Positions 28,407 to 38,290 of a stretch of DNA of 64,000 nucleotides are shown piece by piece. The stretch comes from Mucilaginibacter phenanthrenivorans (GTDB lineage: Bacteria; Bacteroidota; Bacteroidia; Sphingobacteriales; Sphingobacteriaceae): NCBI RefSeq assembly GCF_024721155.1, contig NZ_JAHVAP010000008.1:310001-374000 (forward strand), in the 5' to 3' direction. The notes beneath the pieces were generated by a model. The model was not told the DNA's origin, searched no databases, and saw nothing but the letters and a program-made list of their open reading frames with translations. Made by a program: the position numbers and the translations under genes. How positions within the stretch are numbered: the stretch's first letter is position 1; each line of letters begins with the position of its first letter.

Positions 28407-31400
28407 ATGATCGCTAATACCTTCATAAAAAGACCCGTTACAGCTATAGTAATATCTATTGTACTGGTAATTACGGGTGTTGTATGTATCCTGCTGCTGC
28501 CTATTGACCAGTACCCGGATATTACCCCGCCTATAGTGACGGTTAACGGGCAGTTTACGGGTGCAGATGCCCAAACGGTAGAACAAACCGTGGCCACGCC
28601 CATAGAGGAACAGGTGAACGGAACGCCGGGCATGGAGTACATGCAAAGCAACAGCACCAACAACGGGCTGATGTCAATGAATGTTACCTTTAAAATAGGT
28701 ACCGATATTGATGTTGCTGCGCTTGATGTACAAAACCGGGTAAGTATTGCCACTCCGCTGATGCCAGCGGTAGTAAGTCGTTTAGGCTTAACCGTGCGTG
28801 CGCTTAATCCAAGTATGCTGATGATGGTAGCCATTTATGCGCCAAAAAATTCGCACAACATCACTTTTTTAGATAACTACACCAATATATTTATACAGGA
28901 TGCTTTGCTACGCGTGCCGGGTGTTGGCAGCATTAATCGCTTTACAGACGATTTTAGTATGCGGATCTGGATGAACCCGGAGAAAATGGCTTCATACAGC
29001 CTTACGCCAACTGACGTTATCAATGCGCTTAATGCCCAAAATGTACAGGTAGCAGCCGGAACAGCCGGTGTGCCGCCGCAATCCTCAAGTCAGACCTATG
29101 AGCTCGGGATTTTGGTGAACGGGCGTTTAAGTAAAGTGTCGGAGTTTGAGAACATCGTTGTAAAAACAATCCCTGCCACCGGCGCACTGGTGTATCTTAA
29201 AGACGTGGCGCGGGTTGAACTGGGAAAATTCACTTTTTCCAGCAACTCTTTTGTTGACGGGCACCGGGCATCATACCTGCAAATTTACCAGGCGCCGGGT
29301 AGTAATGCACTTGAAACAGCTAAGGGCGTTTATGACGAACTCGCAAAGCTGAGACAAACCTTCCCCGCGGATGTTGAATACAGCGTTCCGTTCGAATCGG
29401 TTACGGTGGTAAAGGTTTCTATGCAGGATGTTGTAGGTACTTTGTTGAAAACCCTGGGACTGGTTGCCGTGGTGGTATTCTTGTTCTTGCAAAACTGGCG
29501 ATCAACATTGATCCCTGTACTGGCAATCCCGGTATCCATCTTCGGGACGTTCTGCTTTTTTATACCGCTGGGCTTTACCATTAACACGTTAACCATGTTT
29601 GGCTTTGTGCTGGCGATAGGTATTGTAGTGGATGATGCCATTATTGTGGTGGAGGCTGTACAGCATTATATCGACCATGATAAGATGTCGGCCAAGGAGG
29701 CTACCTACCAGGCCATGAAGGACATCTCGGCGCCGGTAGTGGCCATTGCGCTCATCCTTGCAGCGGTGTTCGTTCCCGTTGGCTTTATTCCTGGTATCGT
29801 GGGCCGTTTGTACCAGCAATTTGCCATCACCATAGCTATCTCGGTTATGATATCAGCATTTATAGCGCTGTCGTTAACACCTGCATTGTGTACATTGTTA
29901 TTAAAACCAACCGATCCATCCAAACAGCAAAAAGGATTAAATAAATATTTCAATAAATTTAATGCCTGGTTCGACAGGATCACTGCCCGGTATACCAATG
30001 GCGTAAAATCGAGCATAAAGGGATCTAGGTACATTATTATTTTACTGTTATGCCTTTGTGCAGGCGCTTACTTTATGTTCCAGATGAAGCCATCGGGCTT
30101 TATCCCGTCGGAAGACGACGGCAACCTGTATGTAACCTTCCAATTGCCGCCGGCCGCATCAACAGCAGCTTCTGTAGAAGTAATGAATAAGCTGATGAAG
30201 GTAATTGGCAGCACGCCAGGTGTAGCACATTATGCAGCATTATCCGGACTTAACGTGGTAACCAATGCCAGTAACTCCAACAACGGCACCATCTATTGCC
30301 AGCTCGCACCATGGGACGATCGTTCAAAATCGAGCGAACAGGTGCCGGGTATAATCGGTGTGCTGCAGAAGCGGATCCAAGATGCTGGGATCAATAATGC
30401 TAACGTTGAGGTTATTCAACCGTCACCATTACCCGGTGTTGGCTCAACAGTTGGCTTCAGTATGCAGATAGAACAGCGCAGCACTAACGACGATGTACAT
30501 GCCTTTGAAAAAGTTGTGAACGATTTTGTAGCTCGTGCAAATAAAAACCCGGCTATAACCAAGGCATACACGTTTTTTACAGCGCATACACCAAATGTGA
30601 GCCTGAATGTTGATCGCGAAAAATGCGAAAAACTGGGGGTAAACGTTGCAGATGTTTTTACTACCATACAGGCTTATATGGGCAGTTTGTATATTAATGA
30701 CTTTACTACTTATAACCGTACCTTCCATGTAGTTGTACAGGCCGATACGGCATTCCGTACCCTGGTGTCTGATATGGATAAGTATTATGTGCGTAACCAG
30801 GCAGGCACCATGGTTCCGCTGGGTACGGTCATCAGCTATAAGCCAACAGAGGCCGCGCCGCTCATCTCGCACTTTAATATTTTCCGTACTGCCGAGGTAG
30901 ACGGATCAAATGCGGATGGCTACAGCAGCAGCCAGGCGCTGGCAGCCTTGCAGGAACTTGCCAAAACATTACCTGAGGGTTATACTTATGAGTTTTCTGG
31001 CTTAAGCTATGAGGAGCAAAAGGCTGGCTCAACTACCATTTACATCTTCCTGTTCTCGATAACGTTCGTGTTCCTGTTCCTGGCAGCGCTTTATGAAAGC
31101 TGGTCGGTGCCGTTTTCTGTGTTACTGGCCGTGCCTATCGGCGCGTTCGGGGCTATACTGGCACTGTTAATGGTACCGGGACTCACCAATAACGTTTATG
31201 CACAAATAGGTTTAATAACACTGATAGGTCTTGCAGCCAAAAACGCCATCCTGATTGTAGAGTTTGCAAAGGTGCGGGTTGACAGGGGGGAAGACCTCAT
31301 CAAATCAACCCTCGACGCGGTGAGCTTGCGGTTACGACCAATCATCATGACTTCGCTGGCGTTTATACTTGGCGTACTGCCGCTCGTGCTGGCCACGGGT

Positions 31401-31664
31401 GCCGGCGCAGTAGCCAGGCGTACCATCGGCTTTACAGTATTGGGCGGGATGCTTGCCGCATCAACCATAGCCATATTTGTGGTGCCGGTACTGTACGTAG
31501 TAATCACCCGCTTGTCGTACGGAAAAGAACAGCTGGAGTACCTGAAATCGCACCACGAGGAATTGATGGAAAAAGCAAGAAAGGTGGAAGCACAAAATAT
31601 TGACCCCGAGCTGGAATACGAGATTGAAAAATCGCGCTCGCTTAGTAACCCCGATCATATATGA
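28407..31664 (+). CDS. RND efflux pump permease, HAE1 type (first of a tandem pair)
   Basis: 1085 aa, twelve transmembrane helices and two large periplasmic loops, as in AcrB. Starts MIANTFIKRPVTAIVISIVL. The proton-relay aspartates D409-D410 are in GIVVDDAIIVVEAV (TM4), and K945 is in GLAAKNAILIVEFAK (TM10). The C-terminus carries a charged helix (about 1045-1085, HHEELMEKARKVEAQNIDPE). Exports drugs, detergents or metabolites with the adaptor and TolC proteins. Its stop codon overlaps the start of the second permease by 4 bp (ATGA), so translation is coupled. Confidence 0.95.
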   Translation: MIANTFIKRPVTAIVISIVLVITGVVCILLLPIDQYPDITPPIVTVNGQFTGADAQTVEQTVATPIEEQVNGTPGMEYMQSNSTNNGLMSMNVTFKIGTDIDVAALDVQNRVSIATPLMPAVVSRLGLTVRALNPSMLMMVAIYAPKNSHNITFLDNYTNIFIQDALLRVPGVGSINRFTDDFSMRIWMNPEKMASYSLTPTDVINALNAQNVQVAAGTAGVPPQSSSQTYELGILVNGRLSKVSEFENIVVKTIPATGALVYLKDVARVELGKFTFSSNSFVDGHRASYLQIYQAPGSNALETAKGVYDELAKLRQTFPADVEYSVPFESVTVVKVSMQDVVGTLLKTLGLVAVVVFLFLQNWRSTLIPVLAIPVSIFGTFCFFIPLGFTINTLTMFGFVLAIGIVVDDAIIVVEAVQHYIDHDKMSAKEATYQAMKDISAPVVAIALILAAVFVPVGFIPGIVGRLYQQFAITIAISVMISAFIALSLTPALCTLLLKPTDPSKQQKGLNKYFNKFNAWFDRITARYTNGVKSSIKGSRYIIILLLCLCAGAYFMFQMKPSGFIPSEDDGNLYVTFQLPPAASTAASVEVMNKLMKVIGSTPGVAHYAALSGLNVVTNASNSNNGTIYCQLAPWDDRSKSSEQVPGIIGVLQKRIQDAGINNANVEVIQPSPLPGVGSTVGFSMQIEQRSTNDDVHAFEKVVNDFVARANKNPAITKAYTFFTAHTPNVSLNVDREKCEKLGVNVADVFTTIQAYMGSLYINDFTTYNRTFHVVVQADTAFRTLVSDMDKYYVRNQAGTMVPLGTVISYKPTEAAPLISHFNIFRTAEVDGSNADGYSSSQALAALQELAKTLPEGYTYEFSGLSYEEQKAGSTTIYIFLFSITFVFLFLAALYESWSVPFSVLLAVPIGAFGAILALLMVPGLTNNVYAQIGLITLIGLAAKNAILIVEFAKVRVDRGEDLIKSTLDAVSLRLRPIIMTSLAFILGVLPLVLATGAGAVARRTIGFTVLGGMLAASTIAIFVVPVLYVVITRLSYGKEQLEYLKSHHEELMEKARKVEAQNIDPELEYEIEKSRSLSNPDHI

Positions 31665-34600
31665 TTGCAAATACCTTCATAAAACGACCGGTTACTGCTA
31701 TCGTAATCTCGATAGTGTTGATGATCTCGGGTACGATATGCCTTTTTAACCTGGCTGTCGACCAGTATCCCAACATATCACCGCCCAGCGTTTCGGTAAA
31801 TGGCTCCTATACGGGTGCCGATGCACAAACCGTGGAGCAAACAGTAGCCATCCCGGTTGAAGAGCAGATAAACGGAACCCCCGGCATGGAGTACATGACC
31901 AGCACCAGCACCAATAGCGGCGGTGTAGGTGTAAGGGTGACCTTCAACATTGGTACCAATGTACAAATTGCGGCATTGAACGTGCAAAACCGTGTTGGAA
32001 TTGCCAAGCCCATATTGCCCTCGGTTGTGAGTAAGCTTGGCTTAACGGTGCGTGCAAGTAACCCGGATCAGTTGATGCTGATTGCTATTTATTCGCCAAA
32101 GAAAACGCATAACATTACCTTCCTGGATAACTATACCAATACATTTATTGAGGACGCGATATTGCGCGTTCCCGGAGTTGGGGATGTTAGTGCACGTACG
32201 GATAACTTCAGCATGAGGATCTGGATGAATCCCGAAAAAATGGCCTCGTACAATTTAACGCCGGCAGATGTTACAGCGGCACTGGATGCCCAAAATGTGT
32301 ACGTTGCAGCCGGTTCAGCAGGTGCACCTCCCCAGAAATCAAACCAGGCAAACGAGATAGGAATACTGGTTAACGGGATGCTCAGTAAAGTGCCGGAATA
32401 TGAAAAGATTGTTGTGAAATCAATCCCGGCAACGGGTCAGCTGGTATATCTAAGGGACATCGCGCGTGTTGAGCTTGGGAAATTTACATTCTCCAGCAAC
32501 GCCTTTGCGGATGGGAACCGCTGCTCAACCATCCAGGTGTACCAATCGCCTGGGAGTAACGCCCTTCAGACCGCCGAAAACGTGTACGCAGAGCTCGCAA
32601 AGCTAAAAAAATCATTCCCCTCCGATGTGGATTACACCATACCGTTCGAGTCGGTAACCATCATAAAGGTTTCGATGCAGGAGGTGATAGGTACCCTGCT
32701 TAAGGCGCTCGGACTGGTGGCGATCGTTGTATTCCTGTTCCTGCAAAACTGGCGTTCATCGCTTATCCCAATCCTGGCTATCCCGGTATCTATCCTGGCA
32801 ACATTTTGCTTTTTTATCCCGCTTGGCTTCACCATAAATACATTAACCATGTTTGGCTTCGTGCTGGCTATCGGGATTGTTGTGGATGATGCCATCATAG
32901 TGGTGGAGGCTGTGCAACATTATATTGATGAGCAGCACATGTCGCCGAAAGAGGCCACCTACCATGCCATGAAGGAGATTTCTGCCCCTGTTGTTGCAAT
33001 CGCGCTTATCCTGGCATCGGTGTTTGTGCCGGTCGGTTTTATTCCCGGTATTGTGGGCCGTTTATACCAGCAATTTGCTATAACAATAGCCATTTCGGTT
33101 ATGTTCTCTGCCTTTATTGCGCTTTCGTTAACGCCTGCTTTATGTACGCTGCTTTTACGGCCGAGCCATGTCAGCAAAAAATCGTCAAACTGGCTGGATA
33201 AGTTCTTTTATCATTTTAACACCTGGTTTGAAAAGGTGACCTTCAAATACTCCAACGGCGTAAAGCGGAGTATAAAAAATACAAGGTTTGTCATTATTAT
33301 TCTTGTCTGCATTTGCGCCGGCACCATCTTTTTATTCAAGGCAAAGCCATCAGGTTTTGTGCCGTCCGAAGATGGGGGACGGCTTTTTGTTACTTACCAA
33401 CTCCCCGAGGCATCATCAACCACGCAATCTGTCAACGTGATGGAAAAGCTGATGAAGATTGTGGGTTCAACGCCCGGGATTTTACACTATACGGCCATAT
33501 CCGGCTTTAATATATTAAACGGCGGCGCCAACTCAAACAATGGGTCGATGTTTTGTATGCTCACGCCATGGGATGACCGTACCACCAAGGCAACGCAGGT
33601 TGAAGGTATAACCGCCAACATAAAAAAGCGCATCGCCAAGGCGGGGATAAAAAATGCCAACGTGGTGGTGATCCAGCCGCCGCCGATCCGCGGGATAGGC
33701 CTTGCTGCCGGGTTCAGTATGCAAATTGAACAGGGAAACTCAACAGACGATATTCACCAGTTTGAAAAAACCGTGAAGAAATTTGTAGCGGAAGCACATA
33801 AAATTCCTGCTATAGCAACTTCATTTAGTTATTTTTCGGCGCATACACCAAGTTATGACCTTACGGTCGACAGGGAAAAATGTCAAAAATTGGGAGTGAA
33901 TATCTCCGATGTTTTTTCAACCATGCAGGCGTTTATGGGAAGCTTGTTTGTAAACAACTTTACGTTGTACAACAGAACTTATCACGTAGTGGTGCAGGCC
34001 GATACCACTTACCGCGCGCTCATCAGCAATATGGACAAATATTATGTCCGGAATTCAGTGGGCAATATGGTTCCGCTCAGCACGGTAATCCATTACAAGC
34101 CTACCGTTGCCGCGCCGCTGATCTCGCACTTTAACATTTTTCGATCGGCAGAAGTTGACGGAGCGATCCCCGAAGGTTACAGCAGCGGGCAAAGTTTGGA
34201 CGCCTTAAAAGCGCTGGCGAAAAAAGCCCTGCCGCGCGGGTATACCATTGATTTTTCGGGTTTAAGCTATGAGGAGATCAAAGCAGGATCAACTACTATT
34301 TATATCTTCCTGTTTTGTATCACTTTTGTATTCCTGTTCCTTGCTGCGCTGTATGAAAGCTGGTCGGTGCCGTTTTCGGTGATGCTGGCGGTGCCAATTA
34401 GTGCATTTGGTGCGATATTGGCGCTTACCTGTATCCCCGCTCTTACCAATAACGTTTATGCACAAATAGGCCTGATCACGCTAATTGGCTTGTCGGCCAA
34501 AAACGCCATCCTGATTGTTGAATTTGCTAAAATAAGGGTAGATCGGGGGGAGGAACTCATCAAATCGACACTCGAAGCTGTGCGTTTACGTTTGCGCCCT

Positions 34601-34954
34601 ATTATCATGACTTCGCTGGCATTTATCCTCGGTGTATTGCCGCTTGCCCTGGCAACAGGCGCAGGCGCGGCTTCCCGGAACACTATTGGTGTAACCGTGT
34701 TGGGCGGCATGATCGCATCATCAACCATTTCCATTTTCATCGTACCGGTGTTATTTGTGCTTTTTACCCGTTTCTCGTACGGTAAAAAGGAATTGAAATG
34801 GCTGCAGGATCATCACGAAGAACTGATGGAAAAAGCCAAAAAAGTTGAAGAACAAAATATAGACCCTGAATTGGAATATGATATAGCTATGGCTCATGCC
34901 GAAAACAAATCATCGCGCGAGGCGCATGAACGCGACAAGCCAAACGGAAAATAA
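31661..34954 (+). CDS. RND efflux pump permease, HAE1 type (second of a tandem pair)
   Basis: 1097 aa, strongly similar to the preceding permease throughout, from the identical first twenty residues to the tail. Relay residues are kept: D409-D410 in GIVVDDAIIVVEAV and K947 in GLSAKNAILIVEFAK. Differences lie mainly in the periplasmic porter loops and in a longer C-terminal tail. Such pairs can assemble as a mixed trimer (MdtB/MdtC and MuxB/MuxC are the known cases), or may be a duplication giving separate pumps. Start overlaps the previous stop (ATGA). Confidence 0.95.
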   Translation: MIANTFIKRPVTAIVISIVLMISGTICLFNLAVDQYPNISPPSVSVNGSYTGADAQTVEQTVAIPVEEQINGTPGMEYMTSTSTNSGGVGVRVTFNIGTNVQIAALNVQNRVGIAKPILPSVVSKLGLTVRASNPDQLMLIAIYSPKKTHNITFLDNYTNTFIEDAILRVPGVGDVSARTDNFSMRIWMNPEKMASYNLTPADVTAALDAQNVYVAAGSAGAPPQKSNQANEIGILVNGMLSKVPEYEKIVVKSIPATGQLVYLRDIARVELGKFTFSSNAFADGNRCSTIQVYQSPGSNALQTAENVYAELAKLKKSFPSDVDYTIPFESVTIIKVSMQEVIGTLLKALGLVAIVVFLFLQNWRSSLIPILAIPVSILATFCFFIPLGFTINTLTMFGFVLAIGIVVDDAIIVVEAVQHYIDEQHMSPKEATYHAMKEISAPVVAIALILASVFVPVGFIPGIVGRLYQQFAITIAISVMFSAFIALSLTPALCTLLLRPSHVSKKSSNWLDKFFYHFNTWFEKVTFKYSNGVKRSIKNTRFVIIILVCICAGTIFLFKAKPSGFVPSEDGGRLFVTYQLPEASSTTQSVNVMEKLMKIVGSTPGILHYTAISGFNILNGGANSNNGSMFCMLTPWDDRTTKATQVEGITANIKKRIAKAGIKNANVVVIQPPPIRGIGLAAGFSMQIEQGNSTDDIHQFEKTVKKFVAEAHKIPAIATSFSYFSAHTPSYDLTVDREKCQKLGVNISDVFSTMQAFMGSLFVNNFTLYNRTYHVVVQADTTYRALISNMDKYYVRNSVGNMVPLSTVIHYKPTVAAPLISHFNIFRSAEVDGAIPEGYSSGQSLDALKALAKKALPRGYTIDFSGLSYEEIKAGSTTIYIFLFCITFVFLFLAALYESWSVPFSVMLAVPISAFGAILALTCIPALTNNVYAQIGLITLIGLSAKNAILIVEFAKIRVDRGEELIKSTLEAVRLRLRPIIMTSLAFILGVLPLALATGAGAASRNTIGVTVLGGMIASSTISIFIVPVLFVLFTRFSYGKKELKWLQDHHEELMEKAKKVEEQNIDPELEYDIAMAHAENKSSREAHERDKPNGK

Positions 34955-34980
34955 TTTACCCCTATTAAATTAAATGACCC

Positions 34981-35415
34981 ATGAAAAGCGTACAGTTGAT
35001 ATCGCAGCGATTAAAAAGGATCAATCATTTGTATACCAAAATGATCTCGAAGGAGCTTTCCGCCTTTGAGCTCGAACATCATTTTGAAGTATTACTGGCG
35101 CTTGCTTCCCAGGAAAAACCCGTAACGCAAAACAAACTTGCTGAGCTGCTCCAGGTCGATAAGTCGCGCATGGCGGTGATCGTTTTTGAGTTGGAAAAAC
35201 GCGGGATGATGCAAATAAGCGTTAACCCAAACGACAGGCGTGAGCATTACGTATCGCTTTCGCCCTCGGCTGTCACCTCCATACCCCATATTGAATTGAG
35301 TGTTGAGAAAATAAACCAACTGGCCGAAGCCGGCATCGAGCGGCAAAAACTGATGACATTTTTCGAGGTATCAGAAATGATCCAGCAGAATTTGGTGAAA
35401 AAGGTGGCCTTTTAA
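34981..35415 (+). CDS. MarR-family transcriptional regulator
   Basis: 144 aa. Winged helix at about 40-110: KPVTQNKLAELLQVDKSRMA is the recognition-helix region, and MMQISVNPNDRREHYVSLS the wing with the typical DRR. Dimerisation helices at both ends. Lies 26 bp behind the second RND gene and is probably cotranscribed, acting as the efflux operon's own repressor, relieved by a pump substrate. The ligand is not apparent. Confidence 0.9.
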   Translation: MKSVQLISQRLKRINHLYTKMISKELSAFELEHHFEVLLALASQEKPVTQNKLAELLQVDKSRMAVIVFELEKRGMMQISVNPNDRREHYVSLSPSAVTSIPHIELSVEKINQLAEAGIERQKLMTFFEVSEMIQQNLVKKVAF

Positions 35416-35516
35416 TTGCCCCGCTTTTTACCGCGAAATGATGAATGCTAATCGAAGTACCGTAAATGATTTTTAAGCGAACGCGCTCAATAAAAAAGCC
35501 TCGAAATAAATCTTAG

Positions 35517-35714
35517 CGCTTTCTTGTAGAGAAAAGGAGGATTGAATTAGAACTCAATGAAGCTTCATTGACTAAAAACGAAGATTTTATTCTAATAATT
35601 AAAGGCTTGCTTGATGTAATTGAGGAAATGGAAAATCAACAAATGAATTTGCAGAATTTTAATAAAACCATTTATTCCAAATTAGTATATTCGTTTGGTA
35701 CACCCAAGTTGTAA
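35517..35714 (+). pseudogene. Small open frame of uncertain start, possible gene remnant
   Basis: An uninterrupted frame of 65 codons reads with protein-like composition (end: NKTIYSKLVYSFGTPKL). Its only in-frame ATG is at 35628 (28 aa), TTG at 35568. AGGAGG at 35535-35540 is followed by no usable start. It ends 6 bp before the next gene. No family recognised; may be the 3' end of a lost gene or a small gene read from a rare start. The bases between 35416 and 35516 hold nothing I can name. Confidence 0.3.
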
Positions 35715-35720
35715 AATAAC

Positions 35721-36218
35721 ATGAGAAAAATTGTTTTGGTGCTTTTTGTTTTGCTTTCGTCATGCTCTTTTAGTGATCAAGATAGAGCTGAGAGTTTGGT
35801 GAAGGATTATTTAAAAAAGACACTAAACGATCCCGATAGCTATGAATCGGTATCTTTTGGGAAATTGGAACCTAATTATGACACATTTATCAGCAGCAGT
35901 CCGGAAGGAAAAAGACTTGAAAAGACCGAAAATCAATTAGATAGCATAGCTACAATTTACAGGACAAAGGCTGATAGTATAAGTACATATAGTCTTGGTA
36001 ATACAACCCTCCTCAATGAATATACCGCATTGAGCAAAAGCTTTCGCCGTAAAGGGGACAGCGTTGGACAAATTATTGAAGTAAAAGAAAAAAATTATCA
36101 GGGACCACTGATAGGATATACTATAACGCACACATTTAGGGCTAAAAATGGTTTTGGAGCCTTGGAGTTAAACACGAAAGATTTTATGCTTGACAGCAAG
36201 CTTACGATAGCATTTTAG
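35721..36218 (+). CDS. Hypothetical lipoprotein
   Basis: 165 aa. Signal peptide II with lipobox at LLSSCSFSD (C15). The mature part opens with DRAESLVKDYLKKTLNDPDS, a motif seen in short Bacteroidota lipoproteins where 'LNDPxSYE' recurs, followed by a helical region rich in serine, lysine and glutamate and a C-terminal beta part (YTITHTFRAKNGFG). Function unknown. AT-rich compared with the efflux operon. Single gene or paired with the short frame before it. Confidence 0.75.
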   Translation: MRKIVLVLFVLLSSCSFSDQDRAESLVKDYLKKTLNDPDSYESVSFGKLEPNYDTFISSSPEGKRLEKTENQLDSIATIYRTKADSISTYSLGNTTLLNEYTALSKSFRRKGDSVGQIIEVKEKNYQGPLIGYTITHTFRAKNGFGALELNTKDFMLDSKLTIAF

Positions 36219-36323
36219 TTTATTAATTACAATTGTAATCAATAGACATGTCAGTAACTTCTTCGGTTTGCACCAGCTATCCAATCAATATTGTGTTTTA
36301 ATGGCGAGGCAATAGCTAATTGT

Positions 36324-36635
36324 TTAAAGAATATCCAAATCACGCGCTACATAATAACTGGGTACAAGTGGCCTGAAGCCGGTCTGTTTCCTGAGTTTTG
36401 AAATGTCCATTATGCCTTCAAATGGATCGTTTAGTGGCCCTTCAGCCGGGGCAAAGGCATCAGCCGCCTGTCCAACAGAATCAGCAAGCTCATATAAGGT
36501 GATGGGCGCATCATTTGCAATATTGAATATCTCCCCATTTAGCCCATCGGTATGAAGCAGTAAAGTTAACGCCTGGGCAACATCAAGGTGGTGTACCATG
36601 TGCATTCTTGAGCCTGAGTGACGTTCCCTTTTTTT
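36324..36635 (-). pseudogene. Truncated NAD-dependent epimerase/dehydratase (C-terminal part)
   Basis: Only the C-terminal substrate-binding part of an extended SDR survives: HMVHHLDVAQALTLLL and GEIFNIANDAPITLYELADS. The Rossmann N-terminal half with GxxGxxG and YxxxK is missing. The frame can be read 10 codons beyond the first Met (36605), through an RERHSGSR-like segment, to a stop next to an eight-A run, a plausible frameshift or break point. Sequence beyond (36636-36914) shows no continuation in any frame. Likely a decayed gene. Confidence 0.75.
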
Positions 36636-36914
36636 TCAACGAGGAATGAATTCTTCTTTATTTGGATCATTAACGCCTCAACCTAAACCTATCCGCGACA
36701 AACGTATAACAAATCCTTTGCTTTATGACGCGACATGAATTTCTGCTGCAGCATGGCATGGTATAACTTAAAGTCATCCTGAATTACTATTTGTCATTTG
36801 CCTTGAATTATAATTACAAGGACCTTAGTTATTAATTAACCAGCTAAATTTTCGCGGGATGTATTTTCAGCTAACTATGAATACCTTATTACAATACTTC
36901 AAACCAGATCGCAG

Positions 36915-37778
36915 ATGAGCTTTTATGTCCTCTCGTTAGTGTTAACGGCAGCCGTGCTTCATGCCTTTTGGAATTTGCTTGCCAAAAAGGCAAATGGGAA
37001 AGCTCCCTTTATCTGGCTGATGTATATTGTTAGTACTATTTTGTATTTACCGCTATTGCTTTATAGCGTAGGGCAGGGCGATAACATTTTTTCTCAGCCG
37101 GTGCTATGGCTTTCCCTGAGCAGCGCAATATTGCATATGGCCTATTTTCTCATCCTGCAAAAAGGATACAGAAGCGGCGACCTGTCTGTTGTATATCCCC
37201 TTGCACGCGGCACAGGTCCGCTGTTCTCATCACTTGCTGCCATTTTGCTTTTGCACGAACAGTTAAAATTAAAGGCAACCATCGGATTGTTCTTAATTCT
37301 TATAGGTGTATTGGTAATAACCGGCCTGAGTTTTAAGAAAGCGAACAATGCTAAAATAATGACCGGTGTGTTTTGGGGTGTATTAACCGGTTTATTTATT
37401 GCCTTGTACACCTTTAACGACACGGTTGCGATAAAAACATACGCGGTATCCCCGGTGATAATCACGTTTGTTTCAAGTGTTTTCAGCATCATCCTGCTTT
37501 TTCCGTTCGTGTGCTCGCAAGGGGATGAAATCAAAAGAGAAATTAAGCAGCACAAATGGAGCATTATAGCAATCGGCCTGTTGAGCCCGGCGGCTTACAT
37601 ATTGGTGTTGGAAGCCTTAAAATATGCCCCGTTAACAGTTGTTGCCCCGGCGCGGGAAACCAGCATTTTGCTGGGCGTGTTTATGGGCTCGCGGGCGCTA
37701 AATGAGAAAGATGGAAAAAGGAGGCTAATTGCCAGCGCGTTGATACTAGGGGGAATAGTTGCGTTGGGTTTGAGTTGA
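36915..37778 (+). CDS. EamA/DMT-family transporter
   Basis: 287 aa with ten hydrophobic segments in two EamA halves (about 1-135 and 145-287). Marks of the family: AFWNLLAKKANGKAPFIWL, VVYPLARGTGPLFSSLAAIL and LKYAPLTVVAPARETSILLG. Inner-membrane drug/metabolite exporter or permease of unknown substrate. Free-standing; 279 bp upstream contains no other gene. It converges with the ElaA-like gene. Confidence 0.9.
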   Translation: MSFYVLSLVLTAAVLHAFWNLLAKKANGKAPFIWLMYIVSTILYLPLLLYSVGQGDNIFSQPVLWLSLSSAILHMAYFLILQKGYRSGDLSVVYPLARGTGPLFSSLAAILLLHEQLKLKATIGLFLILIGVLVITGLSFKKANNAKIMTGVFWGVLTGLFIALYTFNDTVAIKTYAVSPVIITFVSSVFSIILLFPFVCSQGDEIKREIKQHKWSIIAIGLLSPAAYILVLEALKYAPLTVVAPARETSILLGVFMGSRALNEKDGKRRLIASALILGGIVALGLS

Positions 37779-37796
37779 GTGGCGAAACCTTTATAA

Positions 37797-38276
37797 TTAA
37801 TCAGAAGTTGATGTTCTTATCATCTCCACATGTTCAATCCCGTCTTCGTCATATACTTCGCCGTCACTGACAAAACCCAGGGATGTATAGAAGGGAAGGG
37901 CGTAAGTCTGTGCGCCGATGCGGATAACCTTTGCGCCGAACAGGTCTTCACAGCCTTCTATTGCCAGTTCCATTACTTTTTTGCCGAGGCCAGTGCCCCT
38001 GAACGCAGAGGAAGTGATCACCCGTCCGATAGACACCTCCGGGAAGGATACGCCGGCCGGAACCAGCCGGCTGTAAGCCGCCAGTTTACTGCCAGAAAAT
38101 AAAAGCAGGTGATAACACTGCTGATCCTTACCATCCATGTCCTGGAACACGCAATTCTGTTCAACCACGAACACCTCGCTGCGCAGGCGGAGCAGTTCAT
38201 ATAACTCGGTGACGTTAAGCTCCTGGAAGGATTTAATTTTATGTATGAGGTTCATCAGATCTGTTGTCAGCAGCAA
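37797..38276 (-). CDS. elaA: ElaA-like GNAT N-acetyltransferase
   Basis: 159 aa, typical ElaA length. The signatures LYELLRLRSEVFVVEQNC and YQDxDGxD-like FQDMDGKDQQCYHLL are characteristic of ElaA. Acetyl-CoA loop GRVITSSAFRGTGLGKKVME (about 96-115). The C-terminus (QTYALPFYTSLGFVSDGEVY) is also typical. Enzyme of unknown natural substrate. A second start (ATG at 38255, MNLIHKIKS) is equally good and matches ElaA homologues better at the N-terminus. Confidence 0.9.
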   Translation of the reverse strand: MLLTTDLMNLIHKIKSFQELNVTELYELLRLRSEVFVVEQNCVFQDMDGKDQQCYHLLLFSGSKLAAYSRLVPAGVSFPEVSIGRVITSSAFRGTGLGKKVMELAIEGCEDLFGAKVIRIGAQTYALPFYTSLGFVSDGEVYDEDGIEHVEMIRTSTSD

Positions 38277-38290
38277 AAATATCTAAATAA
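38272..38290. repeat. Direct repeat, left copy (AGCAAAAATATCTAAATAA)
   Basis: Matches 40614-40631 except for one extra A. The two copies bracket the restriction endonuclease and methyltransferase genes. Possible insertion-site duplication; AT-rich, so chance cannot be excluded. Confidence 0.4.

Noticed and set aside
35510..35714. A full small gene with AGGAGG ribosome binding site
   Set aside because: AGGAGG is not followed by a usable start at normal distance and the phylum rarely uses it; listed only as a possible remnant.
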